Assembly (NCBI RefSeq): GCF_022815905.2
Contig: NZ_CP119327.1
Coordinates: forward strand, 1,364,001-1,428,000
Source of the DNA: Staphylococcus sp. NRL 16/872
GTDB taxonomy: Bacteria; Bacillota; Bacilli; Staphylococcales; Staphylococcaceae
Reading direction: 5' to 3'
DNA: 64,000 nt
Part shown: positions 18,067 to 28,798 of the stretch, in pieces
Numbering within the stretch: position 1 is the first letter of the stretch
How the letters are laid out: every line of letters starts with the position of its first letter
Translations under genes and position numbers: made by a program
Notes under the pieces: generated by a model
What the model saw: only the letters and a program-made list of their open reading frames with translations
The model's database searches: none
What the model was told of the DNA's origin: nothing

Positions 18067-18212
18067 GTGCTTTTCTTTACTATAATATTTTATACAGGCT
18101 ATAATTATACTAACAAATGTTTTATAAAAACATTAAAAATGATACATATTTGCTGCATTCGAGGGTATAAGTAATGTGACAATTAAATAATTGAAAAGAA
18201 AGGATGTTAATT

Positions 18213-19835
18213 GTGTCTAAAAACAATTTTAGAGATGACTTCGAAAAAAATCGTCAGTCAATTGACTCAGACGATCAATTCGAACATACAAATCAAAATT
18301 CTGATGAATCTATTGATGATTTTGATAATCAATCAGATCAACAATTTCCACCAAGAAATTCTCAAAGACGTCAAAGAAGACGTAATCAAGCTACAAATCG
18401 TAGTAAAAAATTTGATGATCAACCAAATGAACCCAATAATGAAGGATCATTAGATGATCGCTACGATGAAGAATCTTTCGAAGAAGTACATAATGATCAC
18501 TTTGACAATGAAGCAGATAACTCAAAAAGAAATCATCGCAATAATGAAAGACATTCTAATAAATCTGATGAATTTGAAGAAGATCGTTTAAATGATAATG
18601 ATCGTCGTCATCGTGATTTTGATCAAGTAGAAGATGGGCATAGAAACCGTAAAAATACTAAAAGAAATCATCAACACGATGAAAATATTGAAAATAAACA
18701 AAATGAACGCTCAGATAAAGGTAAAGACGCTGCAATTGCTGGTGGCGCTGGTGTTGCCGGAGCTGCTGGGGCTGCAGCTGGTCGTAATAAAAATAATAAG
18801 AAAAATCGTAAAAACAACCGCATAGATTCTCGTGATAATAGAAACGATTTAAATAATGATAAAAATCCTCGTGTTCGTGAAAATGACAAATACGAAGATG
18901 AACATTATGATGATACTAATCGTTCACATGATAAACATAAGAAAAATAGCAAAGGCAAAAAAGCTGCGATTGGCGCTGGTGCTGCCGGAGCTGCTGGGGC
19001 TGCGGGTGTAGCAGCTTCTAAGAATAAAAAAAATCATCACAGAGATAGTGATTTAGACCACCATAATAGACATGATGAAAATCATAAGGACTCTCGTGAT
19101 AGACGCGATGATTATCGCGATAATGATAGATATGATAACCATGACGGTTTCCATGCACATGATGGCAAGAAAAAACGTGGTTTAATGGGAATATTATTAC
19201 CACTACTTGCATTATTGTTAATTTTAGCTGCTCTAGCTATCTTTATTGGTATGTATTTAAATAACGATAATAAAGACAAAGATGGTACTAAACAAGACAA
19301 TGCTACAGAGCAAACTTCTAATAAATCAGATAAAAAAGATAATGCTAAAGACAAAACTTCTGAAGATAATAAAGCAGATAAATCATCTGAAAAATCTACA
19401 GTAAACGATAATAAGTCAGACGAAAACGCAACAACTGATAAAAATTCTTCTGAAGACAGCGCTACTAACGGTAATGATAATAATGCTTCAACTGGGGCAG
19501 CAACTACCGATAACAATAATGCCTCTTCTTCAGATAATAATACAAATAACGCTTCTGCTAATAATAGCAATAGCGATAATAACAATGCTAATTCACAAGC
19601 TACTCAAAATAACAATCAAAATAATAATCAAAATTCAAATGGAAGTAGCAATCAATCTAATAATGCCTCTGCTGGTCAGCAAACGCATGTAGTAACTGGT
19701 AACGAAAATCTATATCGTATCGCTATTCAATATTATGGCAAAGGTACAGCTGAAAATGTAAACAAAATTAAACAAGCAAATGGCTTAACAAGTAACAACA
19801 TTAATAATGGTGAGAAATTAATTATTCCTCAATAA
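18213..19835 (+). CDS. ebpS: Elastin-binding protein EbpS, LysM-domain membrane protein
   Basis: Surface protein anchored by a membrane segment; in S. aureus EbpS binds elastin. The start is a GTG at 18213 after AAAGGATG; the ATG at 18204 would sit inside that ribosome site. Residues 1-165 are a charged Asn/Asp/Arg-rich region with the conserved start [15 protein letters not shown] and [15 protein letters not shown]. Two Gly/Ala blocks occur at about 170-195 and 245-270, and a membrane helix at about 322-347. A very Asn/Ser-rich linker follows, and a C-terminal LysM domain (about 492-540) contains [13 protein letters not shown]. Length 540, longer than the S. aureus protein as I remember it. 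Confidence 0.92.
   Translation: MSKNNFRDDFEKNRQSIDSDDQFEHTNQNSDESIDDFDNQSDQQFPPRNSQRRQRRRNQATNRSKKFDDQPNEPNNEGSLDDRYDEESFEEVHNDHFDNEADNSKRNHRNNERHSNKSDEFEEDRLNDNDRRHRDFDQVEDGHRNRKNTKRNHQHDENIENKQNERSDKGKDAAIAGGAGVAGAAGAAAGRNKNNKKNRKNNRIDSRDNRNDLNNDKNPRVRENDKYEDEHYDDTNRSHDKHKKNSKGKKAAIGAGAAGAAGAAGVAASKNKKNHHRDSDLDHHNRHDENHKDSRDRRDDYRDNDRYDNHDGFHAHDGKKKRGLMGILLPLLALLLILAALAIFIGMYLNNDNKDKDGTKQDNATEQTSNKSDKKDNAKDKTSEDNKADKSSEKSTVNDNKSDENATTDKNSSEDSATNGNDNNASTGAATTDNNNASSSDNNTNNASANNSNSDNNNANSQATQNNNQNNNQNSNGSSNQSNNASAGQQTHVVTGNENLYRIAIQYYGKGTAENVNKIKQANGLTSNNINNGEKLIIPQ
18755..18775 (+). repeat. 21-base repeat inside ebpS, copy 1
   Basis: TGCCGGAGCTGCTGGGGCTG plus a final C, GC-rich in an AT-rich gene. 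It is identical to 18983-19003 and encodes part of the two Gly/Ala blocks. Confidence 0.85.
18983..19003 (+). repeat. 21-base repeat inside ebpS, copy 2
   Basis: Identical to 18755-18775, at a distance of 228 bases (76 codons, in frame), so recombination between the copies would delete a block without a frameshift. Confidence 0.85.
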
Positions 19836-19855
19836 GCTATTAAAGATTAGTTTTA

Positions 19856-19890
19856 AAGAAGTCAAAATTTTAGATTTTGGCTTCTTTTTT
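19856..19890 (+). terminator. Terminator after ebpS
   Basis: AAGAAGTCAAAAT pairs with ATTTTGGCTTCTT (one G-U), followed by TTTTT. Confidence 0.85.
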
Positions 19891-20006
19891 ATTGTTTAAA
19901 TTTTTAATATACTATTATATATTCTAAAATTTAGTAATATTTATTTGTCATTTTATCTTCTCTTTTCCTAAAAACAATTTTTTCTATTTAGTAAAAGCAA
20001 CTTTAT

Positions 20007-20015
20007 TGCTATAAT
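20007..20015 (+). promoter_or_regulatory. Extended -10 promoter of ypdA/bdr
   Basis: TGCTATAAT about 30 bases before the start codon; the -35 region is weak (TTTAGT). Confidence 0.55.
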
Positions 20016-20043
20016 ATATGGGTGATTAAAGGAGGCCAAAAAC

Positions 20044-21030
20044 ATGAAAAGCATTGAAAGTATTATTATTGGTGGAGGCCCATGTGGTTTAAGCGCCGCA
20101 ATTGAACAAAAGAAAAAAGGAATTGAAACATTAGTCATTGAGAAAGGAAATGTAGTGGATGCTATTTATAAATATCCAACACATCAAACATTCTTCTCAT
20201 CTAGTGATAAATTAAGCATTGGAGATATACCTTTTATAGTTGAAGAAAGTAAGCCACATCGAAATCAAGCGCTTGTTTATTATAGAGAAGTAGTTAAACA
20301 TCATCAGTTAAACGTCAACGCATTTGAAGAAGTGTTAACTGTTAAAAAGATCGACAATAAGTTTACGATTACAACCACTAAAGATGTTTATGAATGTAAA
20401 TTTTTAACTGTTGCTACTGGTTATTATGGTCAACACAATAAGCTAGAAGTTAAAGGGGCAGATTTACCTAAAGTCCAACATTATTTCAAAGAAGCTCATC
20501 CATATTTTAATCAACATGTTACAGTTATTGGTGGTAAAAACTCTGCAGTAGATGCCGCTCTTGAGTTAGAGAAAGCAGGCGCTAAAGTAACAGTTCTATA
20601 TAGAGGTGACCGTTATTCTGCAGCGATTAAGCCATGGATTTTACCAAACTTCGAATCATTAGTTAATCATGAAAAGATTACAATGGAATTTAATGCCAAT
20701 GTAAATGAAATTACTGAAAATAGTGTAATTTATGAAAAAAACGGTAAAACAATCGAAATTCCTAATGATCATGTTTTTGCGATGATTGGGTATCATCCAG
20801 ATTATGACTTTTTAAAATCTATTGGTATTGAAATTAATACTAATGAATTTGGAACAGCACCTGTTCACAATAAGGAAACATTTGAAACAAATGTTGAGAA
20901 TTGTTATATCGCTGGTGTTATTGCTGCTGGAAATGACAATAATTCAATTTTTATCGAGAATGGTAAATATCATGGTGGTATCATTACTCAAAGTATCTTA
21001 AGTAAAAAACAAACACCTTTAGAAAGCTAA
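20044..21030 (+). CDS. bdr: Bacillithiol disulfide reductase (YpdA/Bdr)
   Basis: FAD and NADPH-dependent enzyme that reduces oxidised bacillithiol (BSSB), the staphylococcal glutathione counterpart. The FAD-binding motif GGGPCGLS is at residues 10-17, and its Cys14 is the residue reported as essential in S. aureus YpdA. A second nucleotide motif VIGGKNSAVDAALEL lies near residue 162. Length 328. Together with bshA (37.8 kb) and brxA (62.1 kb) in this window it covers synthesis and recycling of bacillithiol. AAAGGAGGC ribosome site. Convergent with ansA. Confidence 0.92.
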   Translation: MKSIESIIIGGGPCGLSAAIEQKKKGIETLVIEKGNVVDAIYKYPTHQTFFSSSDKLSIGDIPFIVEESKPHRNQALVYYREVVKHHQLNVNAFEEVLTVKKIDNKFTITTTKDVYECKFLTVATGYYGQHNKLEVKGADLPKVQHYFKEAHPYFNQHVTVIGGKNSAVDAALELEKAGAKVTVLYRGDRYSAAIKPWILPNFESLVNHEKITMEFNANVNEITENSVIYEKNGKTIEIPNDHVFAMIGYHPDYDFLKSIGIEINTNEFGTAPVHNKETFETNVENCYIAGVIAAGNDNNSIFIENGKYHGGIITQSILSKKQTPLES

Positions 21031-21041
21031 ATTAGAACACT

Positions 21042-21079
21042 AAAAACGGAACAGAAGTTAAATTCTCTGTTCCGTTTTT
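21042..21079. terminator. Bidirectional terminator between bdr and ansA
   Basis: AAAAACGGAACAGA and TCTGTTCCGTTTTT form a perfect 14-base stem, with T runs on both strands. Confidence 0.93.
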
Positions 21080-21089
21080 ATTTTACAGA

Positions 21090-22058
21090 TTATTGTTCAA
21101 AATAATTCTTTAATGTTTGTAAACTCATGTCATTACTTAGCCCAACTAATAATTTTAACCTTGCTTTCGGTCCATTCAATCCGTTTGAGAATATTAACCC
21201 TTTTTGAGATAAGTAATAACCGCCACCTTCATAAGCGTAAACTGGACTAACTATCCCATTAAATGATCGCGAGACGATGACAATAGGGATATTATTACTC
21301 AAACAAATCTCAATACCTTCTAAACAACTTGGTGGTAAATTTCCTTGACCAAGCGCTTCAATAACTAAGCCGTCCACATTTTTCTCAGCGTAAAATTTTA
21401 AGATATCACTTTGCATACCCATATAGGCTTTTAATAAAGGAACATTTAAATGGGTATCGATGTTTTTAAATGACTTCTGTTTATATGGGCGATTATAAAA
21501 ATGCGTATCATCTTTTGTTAGGATACCTAATGGTCCTTGATTGGGACTTTGAAATGTATTAATGTTCGATGTATGTGTTTTAGTAACATTTCTAGCCGTA
21601 TGTATTTCATCATTAAAAACTACCATTACACCATTTTCAAAAGCTTCATCTGAAGACGCTACCCTGATAGCAGAAATGAAATTATATAAGCCATCTGCAC
21701 CAATTTCATTCGAAGATCTCATTGCACCAGTAATAACAATCGGCTGTTCGATATCAATGAGTAAATCTAATAAATAAGCTGTTTCTTCCAAGGTATCAGT
21801 GCCGTGTGTAATGACAAAACCATCATACTCATACTCTTGAGAAGATTGAAGTATTAAGTTACGGAGTTCAATAATATGTTGAATTGTAATATGTGGAGAG
21901 GGAATATTAAATGGATGAATTTCATTCACATGAGCATATTCATTAATAATATCTTTATGTAAAGAGATGGGATTAATCTCATTGGTCACCACTTGACTAA
22001 ATTGATTTTGGGACATGCTAATCGTCCCTCCTGTATGAATAACAAGAAGATGTTTCAT
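21090..22058 (-). CDS. ansA: L-asparaginase, type I
   Basis: Cytosolic enzyme that hydrolyses asparagine to aspartate and ammonia. The first catalytic motif HTGGTIS has the nucleophile Thr near residue 12, and the second is THGTDTLEETAY near residues 83-94, both intact. No signal peptide is present, which fits the cytoplasmic type. Length 322. AGGAGGAAT precedes the ATG. Monocistronic, convergent with bdr and divergent from cmk. Confidence 0.92.
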   Translation of the reverse strand: MKHLLVIHTGGTISMSQNQFSQVVTNEINPISLHKDIINEYAHVNEIHPFNIPSPHITIQHIIELRNLILQSSQEYEYDGFVITHGTDTLEETAYLLDLLIDIEQPIVITGAMRSSNEIGADGLYNFISAIRVASSDEAFENGVMVVFNDEIHTARNVTKTHTSNINTFQSPNQGPLGILTKDDTHFYNRPYKQKSFKNIDTHLNVPLLKAYMGMQSDILKFYAEKNVDGLVIEALGQGNLPPSCLEGIEICLSNNIPIVIVSRSFNGIVSPVYAYEGGGYYLSQKGLIFSNGLNGPKARLKLLVGLSNDMSLQTLKNYFEQ

Positions 22059-22110
22059 TAAATTCCTCCTATTTTTAATTTACATATTTATGATAAAATA
22101 ATACAAATAA

Positions 22111-22797
<687 letters not shown>

Positions 22798-22805
22798 TAT
22801 ACCTC

Positions 22806-22869
22806 GCTATTTAAAATAATTTGTGTTATTCATAATCAATAATGCGAAATATTTTAAATAGCTTTTTTT
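22806..22869 (+). terminator. Terminator after cmk
   Basis: GCTATTTAAAATA and TATTTTAAATAGC (perfect, 13 bases) enclose a second small stem and are followed by seven T. Confidence 0.85.
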
Positions 22870-23044
22870 GTCTTATATAATTATAAATGAGGTAGAAAAG
22901 ATTAATAACTATAATCTAAAGAATATCATTTCTATAGAAAATTATTTTGAAAAATCAATAATACAAATAACTCATTGCTTAATATTAAATAATTTTAAAA
23001 ATTGATATCTTTTTTAAAAACTTATGAAACTAAAGGGGAATTTC

Positions 23045-23078
23045 TTGACAATTCTACCAGTTTATAAGATGTTATAGT
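23045..23078 (+). promoter_or_regulatory. Probable rpsA promoter
   Basis: A consensus TTGACA lies at 23045-23050 and an extended -10 TGTTATAGT at 23070-23078. The spacing of 22 is too long for both to be used together, so the extended -10 alone is the better candidate. The rest of the 22870-23044 gap is AT-rich and shows no other feature. Confidence 0.4.
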
Positions 23079-23105
23079 TATGTAGTGTATAAGGAGGCAA
23101 ACAAG

Positions 23106-24284
23106 ATGACTGAAGAATTCAATGAATCAATGATTAATGATATTAACGAAGGTGACAAAGTCACTGGAAAGGTTCAACAAGTTGAAGACAAACAAGTTGT
23201 AGTGCATATTGAAGGTGCTAAATATAACGGCATTATTCCAATTAGCCAACTTTCAACTCATCACATCGAAAATCCTAACGAAGTGGTTAAAGAAGGTGAT
23301 GACATTGAAGCTTATGTAACTAAAATTGAAGTTGATGAAGAAAATGACTCTGGTGCATACATCTTATCAAAACGTCAACTTGAAACTGAAAAATCATATG
23401 AATATTTACAAGAAAAACTTGATAATGATGAAGTGATTGAAGCTAAAGTTACTGAAGTAGTTAAAGGTGGATTAGTTGTTGACGTTGGTCAAAGAGGATT
23501 CGTACCTGCTTCTCTAATTTCAACTGATTTCATTGAAGATTTCTCTGTATTTGAGGGACAAACAATTCGCATTAAAGTTGAAGAATTAGATCCAGCAAAT
23601 AATAGAGTCATTTTAAGCCGTAAAGCTGTAGAACAAGCTGAAAACGATGTTAAAAAAGCTTCATTATTAGAATCACTTAATGAAGGTGACGTAATCAAAG
23701 GTAAAGTTGCTCGTTTAACAAACTTTGGTGCATTCGTTGATATTGGTGGCGTAGATGGTTTAGTTCACGTATCTGAACTTTCTCACGAACATGTTAATTC
23801 TCCAGAAGACGTTGTTTCTGTTGGACAAGAAGTAGATGTGAAAGTAAAATCTGTAGAAAAAGAAGCTGAACGTATTTCACTTTCAATTAAAGATACACTT
23901 CCAACTCCATTCGAACGTATTAAAGGTGAATTCCACGAAAACGACGTTATCGAAGGTAAAGTTGTGCGTTTAGCAAACTTTGGTGCATTTGTCGAAATTG
24001 CTCCAGGAGTACAAGGTCTTGTTCACATTTCTGAAATTGACCATAAACATATTGGTACGCCAAGTGAAGTATTAGAACCTGGTCAACAAGTGAATGTTAA
24101 AATTTTAGGAATTGATGAAGAAAATGAACGTATTTCTTTATCAATTAAAGCTACTTTACCTAAAGAAGATTTAATCGAAAGCGATGAAGCTACTACTCAA
24201 AGTTATTTAAGTAGTGATTCAGATGATGATAACCCAACATTAGGGGACGTTTTCGGTGATAAATTTAAAGATTTAAAATTTTAA
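23106..24284 (+). CDS. rpsA: 30S ribosomal protein S1 homologue
   Basis: RNA-binding protein of 392 residues with four S1 motifs, at about 12-80, 98-166, 187-256 and 273-342. The best preserved repeats share GKVxRLxNFGAFVxI and GLVHxSE. The usual six-motif Gram-negative form is longer; four motifs are normal for low-GC Gram-positives. An in-frame ATG lies upstream at 23085, but AAGGAGG at 23091 places the start at 23106. The acidic C-terminal tail (SDSDDDNPTLGD) is usual. Confidence 0.92.
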   Translation: MTEEFNESMINDINEGDKVTGKVQQVEDKQVVVHIEGAKYNGIIPISQLSTHHIENPNEVVKEGDDIEAYVTKIEVDEENDSGAYILSKRQLETEKSYEYLQEKLDNDEVIEAKVTEVVKGGLVVDVGQRGFVPASLISTDFIEDFSVFEGQTIRIKVEELDPANNRVILSRKAVEQAENDVKKASLLESLNEGDVIKGKVARLTNFGAFVDIGGVDGLVHVSELSHEHVNSPEDVVSVGQEVDVKVKSVEKEAERISLSIKDTLPTPFERIKGEFHENDVIEGKVVRLANFGAFVEIAPGVQGLVHISEIDHKHIGTPSEVLEPGQQVNVKILGIDEENERISLSIKATLPKEDLIESDEATTQSYLSSDSDDDNPTLGDVFGDKFKDLKF

Positions 24285-24313
24285 GTTGACTTTTAAATTT
24301 TAAATTATGTATC

Positions 24314-24350
24314 TCCCAATTAAAGTTTAATCCTTTAATTGGGATTTTTT
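24314..24350 (+). terminator. Terminator after rpsA
   Basis: TCCCAATTAAAG and CTTTAATTGGGA form a 12-base perfect stem followed by TTTTTT. Confidence 0.92.
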
Positions 24351-24489
24351 AATGTTAAATGTCCTTGATTTTCTAAAGAAAAGTAGACTCATAAAGGAAA
24401 TTAAAGTTTAAGGTTATATATACTTAGTTTTAAAACATTAGGTCATATGATAAAATTATATAGATTTTAGATAGAGAGGAAGTTAGCTT

Positions 24490-25800
24490 ATGACGAAACC
24501 TATTGTAGCTATTGTGGGTAGACCAAACGTAGGTAAATCTACAATATTTAATAGAGTAGTAGGTGAGCGTGTATCAATTGTTGAAGATACACCTGGTGTC
24601 ACTCGTGATCGTATCTACTCATCAGGTGAATGGTTAACACATGAATTTAATATAATTGATACAGGTGGCATTGAAATTGGTGATGCACCTTTTCAAACCC
24701 AAATAAGAGCACAAGCAGAAATAGCTATTGATGAAGCTGATGTTATAATCTTTATGGTTAATGTACGTGAAGGTTTAACACAAAGCGATGAAATGGTCGC
24801 TCAAATGTTATATAAATCTAAAAAGCCAGTAGTTTTAGCTGTAAATAAAGTTGATAATCCTGAAATGCGAAATGATATTTTTGATTTCTATTCACTAGGA
24901 TTCGGAGACCCTTACCCAATTTCTGGTTCCCACGGTTTAGGATTAGGGGATTTATTAGATGAAGTGGTAAAACATTTTAAAGAAGATACTGAAGATCCTT
25001 ATGATGAGGATACAATTCGCTTATCAATTATTGGCCGTCCAAATGTAGGGAAATCAAGTTTAGTCAATGCGATATTAGGCGAAGAACGTGTTATCGTTTC
25101 TAATGTTGCAGGTACGACACGAGACGCCGTAGATACAGAATATAGCTATGATGGTCAAGATTATGTCTTGATAGATACGGCTGGTATGCGTAAAAAAGGT
25201 AAAGTGTATGAATCAACTGAGAAATATTCGGTATTACGTGCGCTAAAAGCGATTGAACGTTCAAATGTTGTATTAATTGTAATTGATGCTGAAGAAGGTA
25301 TCATTGAACAAGATAAACGTGTAGCTGGTTATGCTCATGAAGAAGGTAAAGCTATCGTTATTGTTGTTAATAAATGGGACACTGTTGAAAAAGATAGTAA
25401 TACGATGAAAAAATTTGCGGATGATGTTCGTAATCAATTCCAATTCTTAGATTATGCTCAAATCGCCTTTGTATCTGCGAAAGAAAGAACACGTTTACGT
25501 ACTCTATTCCCTTATATTAATGAGGCAAGTGAAAATCACAAAAAACGTGTTCAAAGTTCTACACTTAATGAGGTAGTAACAGATGCGATTTCAATGAATC
25601 CCACACCTACTGATAAAGGCCGTCGATTAAACGTATTCTATACAACTCAAGTTGCTATTGAACCTCCAACTTTTGTTGTTTTTGTTAATGATGTAGAATT
25701 GATGCATTTCTCTTATAAACGTTACCTTGAAAATCAAATCAGAAATGCTTTTGGCTTTGAAGGCACACCTATTCATATCATTCCACGAAGAAGAAATTAA
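24490..25800 (+). CDS. der: Ribosome-assembly GTPase Der (EngA)
   Basis: Essential GTPase with two tandem G domains, required for 50S subunit maturation. Walker A motifs are GRPNVGKST at residues 10-18 and GRPNVGKSS near residue 183. The G3 motifs DTGG and DTAGM and the G4 motifs NKVD and NKWD are intact in both. The C-terminal KH-like domain (about 355-436) ends in the basic IIPRRRN. Length 436. Followed 15 bases later by gpsA, probably co-transcribed. Confidence 0.95.
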   Translation: MTKPIVAIVGRPNVGKSTIFNRVVGERVSIVEDTPGVTRDRIYSSGEWLTHEFNIIDTGGIEIGDAPFQTQIRAQAEIAIDEADVIIFMVNVREGLTQSDEMVAQMLYKSKKPVVLAVNKVDNPEMRNDIFDFYSLGFGDPYPISGSHGLGLGDLLDEVVKHFKEDTEDPYDEDTIRLSIIGRPNVGKSSLVNAILGEERVIVSNVAGTTRDAVDTEYSYDGQDYVLIDTAGMRKKGKVYESTEKYSVLRALKAIERSNVVLIVIDAEEGIIEQDKRVAGYAHEEGKAIVIVVNKWDTVEKDSNTMKKFADDVRNQFQFLDYAQIAFVSAKERTRLRTLFPYINEASENHKKRVQSSTLNEVVTDAISMNPTPTDKGRRLNVFYTTQVAIEPPTFVVFVNDVELMHFSYKRYLENQIRNAFGFEGTPIHIIPRRRN

Positions 25801-25815
25801 AAAGGAGCGTTCGTT

Positions 25816-26814
25816 ATGACTAAGATTACTGTTTTTGGTATGGGAAGCTTTGGTACAGCACTTGCAAATGTACTAGCTGAAAATGGTCACACTGTTTTAA
25901 TGTGGGGAAAAAATGAAACAAGTGTCGATGAATTAAATAAACATCATCAAAACAAACGATATTTAAAAGAAGCTAAATTAGATGAAAGTATTCGAGCAAC
26001 TTCTGATATGAAAGAGGCAGTAGATTTTACTGACATATATTTAATCGCACTCCCTACAAAAGCAATTAGAGAAATTACAAATCAAATTGATCAACTTATC
26101 GATTCTAAGAAAATTTTTATTCATGTTGCTAAAGGTATTGAAAATGATACATTCAAACGTGTTTCTGAAATGATTGAAGACTCAATATCAGAAAACCATA
26201 ACGGCGGTATTGGTGTATTATCTGGACCTAGTCATGCTGAAGAGGTAGTCATAAAACAACCGACTACAGTAGCAGCATCTTCTAAAGATGAAAAAATTAG
26301 TAAGCTCATTCAAGACTTATTTATGAATGATTATTTACGTGTCTATACGAATAATGATTTAGTAGGAGTAGAACTAGGTGGTGCACTAAAAAACATCATT
26401 GCTGTCGCTAGTGGCATTGTAGCAGGTATGGGCTACGGTGATAATGCGAAAGCTGCTTTAATGACTAGAGGGTTAGCTGAGATAAGTAGACTTGGTGAAA
26501 AATTAGGTGCCGATCCTATGACGTTTTTAGGTTTAGGTGGTATCGGTGATTTAATTGTTACTTGTACTTCAACACATTCTCGTAATTATACACTTGGCTA
26601 TAAATTAGGTAAGGGACAAACGACTGAAGAAGCGCTTAGTGAAATGAATATGGTTGTGGAAGGAATTTATACTACTAATTCAGTTTATCATCTATCTAAA
26701 GAACAACATGTTGATATGCCTATTACGACTGCTTTATATAAAGTTTTATTTGAAAATAAACCCGTAAAAGATAGCGTCAAAGATTTAATGGGGCGCGATA
26801 AAAAAGCTGAATAA
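25816..26814 (+). CDS. gpsA: Glycerol-3-phosphate dehydrogenase [NAD(P)+]
   Basis: Reduces dihydroxyacetone phosphate to sn-glycerol 3-phosphate for phospholipid and teichoic acid synthesis. The N-terminal nucleotide motif [10 protein letters not shown] is at residues 8-17 and the catalytic Lys sits in [15 protein letters not shown] near residue 192. [12 protein letters not shown] also matches the family. Length 332. AAAGGAGCG precedes the ATG. A short weak hairpin (AAAGTGT with ACACTTT, near 26813-26832) follows the stop. Confidence 0.94.
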   Translation: MTKITVFGMGSFGTALANVLAENGHTVLMWGKNETSVDELNKHHQNKRYLKEAKLDESIRATSDMKEAVDFTDIYLIALPTKAIREITNQIDQLIDSKKIFIHVAKGIENDTFKRVSEMIEDSISENHNGGIGVLSGPSHAEEVVIKQPTTVAASSKDEKISKLIQDLFMNDYLRVYTNNDLVGVELGGALKNIIAVASGIVAGMGYGDNAKAALMTRGLAEISRLGEKLGADPMTFLGLGGIGDLIVTCTSTHSRNYTLGYKLGKGQTTEEALSEMNMVVEGIYTTNSVYHLSKEQHVDMPITTALYKVLFENKPVKDSVKDLMGRDKKAE

Positions 26815-26934
26815 AGTGTTAAATTACACTTTAATGTAAAATTTTTTTAAATTCAGTGTATAAATGTTGATATTTCAGCGTTTTAGACGTTTAAATCGTT
26901 GCGGTAATGTTAAATGTTGTGTTAAAGTCATAGC

Positions 26935-26958
26935 ATAATGATATAAAGATATCATTAT
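26935..26958. promoter_or_regulatory. Inverted repeat in the hup leader
   Basis: ATAATGATAT and ATATCATTAT (perfect 10-base arms) surround AAAG just before the hup ribosome site (GGAGGTG). It could be an RNA hairpin, or an operator made of Fur-like half sites with wider spacing. Confidence 0.5.
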
Positions 26959-26982
26959 CATTCATCTGGAGGTGAATTCATA

Positions 26983-27255
26983 ATGAATAAAACTGATTTA
27001 ATCAATGCGGTTGCTGAACAAGCTGATTTAACTAAAAAAGAAGCTGGTGCAGCTGTAGACGCTGTTTTCGAATCAATCCAAGGCTCACTATCTAAAGGTG
27101 AAAAAGTTCAATTAATTGGTTTCGGAAACTTTGAGGTACGCGAACGTGCTGCACGTAAAGGACGTAACCCTCAAACAGGTAAAGAAATCGAAATTCCTGC
27201 AAGTAAAGTTCCAGCATTCAAAGCTGGTAAAGCATTAAAAGATGCTGTAAAATAA
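26983..27255 (+). CDS. hup: DNA-binding protein HU
   Basis: Histone-like dimeric nucleoid protein of 90 residues. The N-terminal helices ([20 protein letters not shown]) and the beta-arm ([20 protein letters not shown]) carry the family signature. The DNA-wedging Pro is in the arm (RNPQTG). GGAGGTG lies 9 bases before the ATG. It is monocistronic, followed by a strong terminator. Confidence 0.96.
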   Translation: MNKTDLINAVAEQADLTKKEAGAAVDAVFESIQGSLSKGEKVQLIGFGNFEVRERAARKGRNPQTGKEIEIPASKVPAFKAGKALKDAVK

Positions 27256-27262
27256 TTTACTT

Positions 27263-27286
27263 AAAAGCCCTTCGTGGGCTTTTTTA
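27263..27286 (+). terminator. Terminator after hup
   Basis: AAAAGCCC and GGGCTTTTTT around TTCGT, a classic short, strong terminator. The gap to 27486 otherwise holds only AT-rich sequence. Confidence 0.92.
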
Positions 27287-27486
27287 TTTATACATATTAA
27301 TTTTTCATAAAGTTATACATCATTATATTAATTAACAACTTTTACTTTACTACTGTTACCTCTCTATTTATAAATCACCTTATTTTAAGCTTTTGAATAT
27401 AAAGTTTTAGTCCTATGAAGTCGCTATATTTTATTTTTATAGATATAATGTTAAGATGTATAGTGATAATAACGTGAGGTGTGAAC

Positions 27487-28074
27487 ATGGAACGAACATT
27501 AAGCATATTAAATAGACAAATTGATCAAAGGCTTAAGGGAGTCACTGACTATGAATCAATTAACATTAACAATAATTTAAGTGATTTGTTAGACAGTTAT
27601 GATATTCCAATGAATGCTAAACTTGCTTGCCTCACTATCGATACTTCAATGAAACATCTTGATGAAATTTCACATAGTAAATTATCAAAGAAATCCATAT
27701 TAATTGGAGATTTACTAAGTGCCCATTTTTACACTTTATTAGCTGAAATTAACGATCCAACGTTTCAATTAGCTATAAGTCAGGCAATTGTTAAATCTAA
27801 TGAATTAAAATCTTCTTTGCATCATCAATCCCTAGAAGTACATGATATTTATGAAGCAATTTTTAACATAGAAACTATATTTCCTATTATTACGCTTTCA
27901 CATTTTAGTGAGCAACAAATATCAGAAACGGATATTTTCCGTTATTTATTCGGAAATGTAGAATCCTATTATCCTTCATATTTAAAAATGTTTACTAATA
28001 ATGAAGTAGACCAATTTTTCAGAACAATTAAACAAAGCTATATAGAAAAAAGTAGAGGTAATATAAATGGCTGA
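27487..28074 (+). CDS. hepS: Heptaprenyl diphosphate synthase component 1
   Basis: Small non-catalytic subunit of the two-component heptaprenyl diphosphate synthase that makes the side chain of menaquinone-7. The protein is all-helical with a central segment [20 protein letters not shown] and no DDxxD motif, as expected for component 1. Identification rests mainly on the order hepS-menG-hepT. GTG at 27481 lies in the GAGGTG ribosome site, so the ATG at 27487 is preferred (195 residues). The stop overlaps menG by 8 bases. Confidence 0.85.
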   Translation: MERTLSILNRQIDQRLKGVTDYESININNNLSDLLDSYDIPMNAKLACLTIDTSMKHLDEISHSKLSKKSILIGDLLSAHFYTLLAEINDPTFQLAISQAIVKSNELKSSLHHQSLEVHDIYEAIFNIETIFPIITLSHFSEQQISETDIFRYLFGNVESYYPSYLKMFTNNEVDQFFRTIKQSYIEKSRGNING

Positions 28075-28786
28075 AAATAATGCAAATAAAGAACAAGTTC
28101 ATACAGTATTTCAAAATATTTCAAAAAAATATGATCGTTTAAATAATATTATCAGTTTCGAGCAACACAAAGTTTGGCGTAAACGCGTGATGAAAGATAT
28201 GAACGTTAAAGCAAATAGTAAAGCGCTTGATGTGTGTTGTGGCACTGCAGACTGGACGATTGCATTAAGTAAAGCAGTTGGTCCAAATGGAGAAGTAACT
28301 GGATTAGATTTCAGTGAAAATATGCTTGAAGTAGGTAAAGAGAAAACTAAGGCTATGGATAACATTCATTTGGTGCATGGTGATGCTATGGAATTACCTT
28401 TTGAAGATAATTCTTTTGACTATGTAACGATTGGATTTGGATTACGTAATGTACCTGACTATTTAGCGACATTAAAAGAAATGAACAGAGTACTTAAACC
28501 TGGAGGCATGGTTGTATGTTTAGAAACGAGTCAACCAACGATGCCAGTATTTAAACAAGTGTATAAATTATATTTTAAATTTGTTATGCCTATCTTCGGT
28601 AAGTTCTTTGCTAAATCTAAGGAAGAATATGAATGGCTTCAACAATCAACGTTTAATTTTCCTGACAAACAAAAATTAAAACGTTTGTTTGAACAAGCTG
28701 GTTTTAATAATATCAAAGTGCGTAGCTTCACAGGGGGCGTTGCTGCAATGCACCTAGGCTATAAACAAAAAAGTTCTACTAAATAA
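28067..28786 (+). CDS. menG: Demethylmenaquinone methyltransferase
   Basis: SAM-dependent methyltransferase (UbiE/MenG family) that performs the last step of menaquinone synthesis. Family signatures are present: [17 protein letters not shown] at the N-terminus, the SAM motif [13 protein letters not shown] near residue 46, [20 protein letters not shown], and the C-terminal [11 protein letters not shown]. Length 239. AGAGGTAATATAA precedes the ATG within hepS, so the three genes form one operon. Confidence 0.94.
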   Translation: MAENNANKEQVHTVFQNISKKYDRLNNIISFEQHKVWRKRVMKDMNVKANSKALDVCCGTADWTIALSKAVGPNGEVTGLDFSENMLEVGKEKTKAMDNIHLVHGDAMELPFEDNSFDYVTIGFGLRNVPDYLATLKEMNRVLKPGGMVVCLETSQPTMPVFKQVYKLYFKFVMPIFGKFFAKSKEEYEWLQQSTFNFPDKQKLKRLFEQAGFNNIKVRSFTGGVAAMHLGYKQKSSTK

Positions 28787-28798
28787 AAGGTGATAAAC

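Noticed and set aside
19112..19585. 157-codon open frame antisense to ebpS
   Set aside because: It is the mirror of the Asn/Asp-rich coding region; the Leu/Ser-rich translation is what that codon bias yields on the other strand, and no ribosome site is present.
23045..23050. TTGACA as -35 of rpsA
   Set aside because: The only good -10 candidate is 22 bases downstream, too far for a normal sigma-A promoter.
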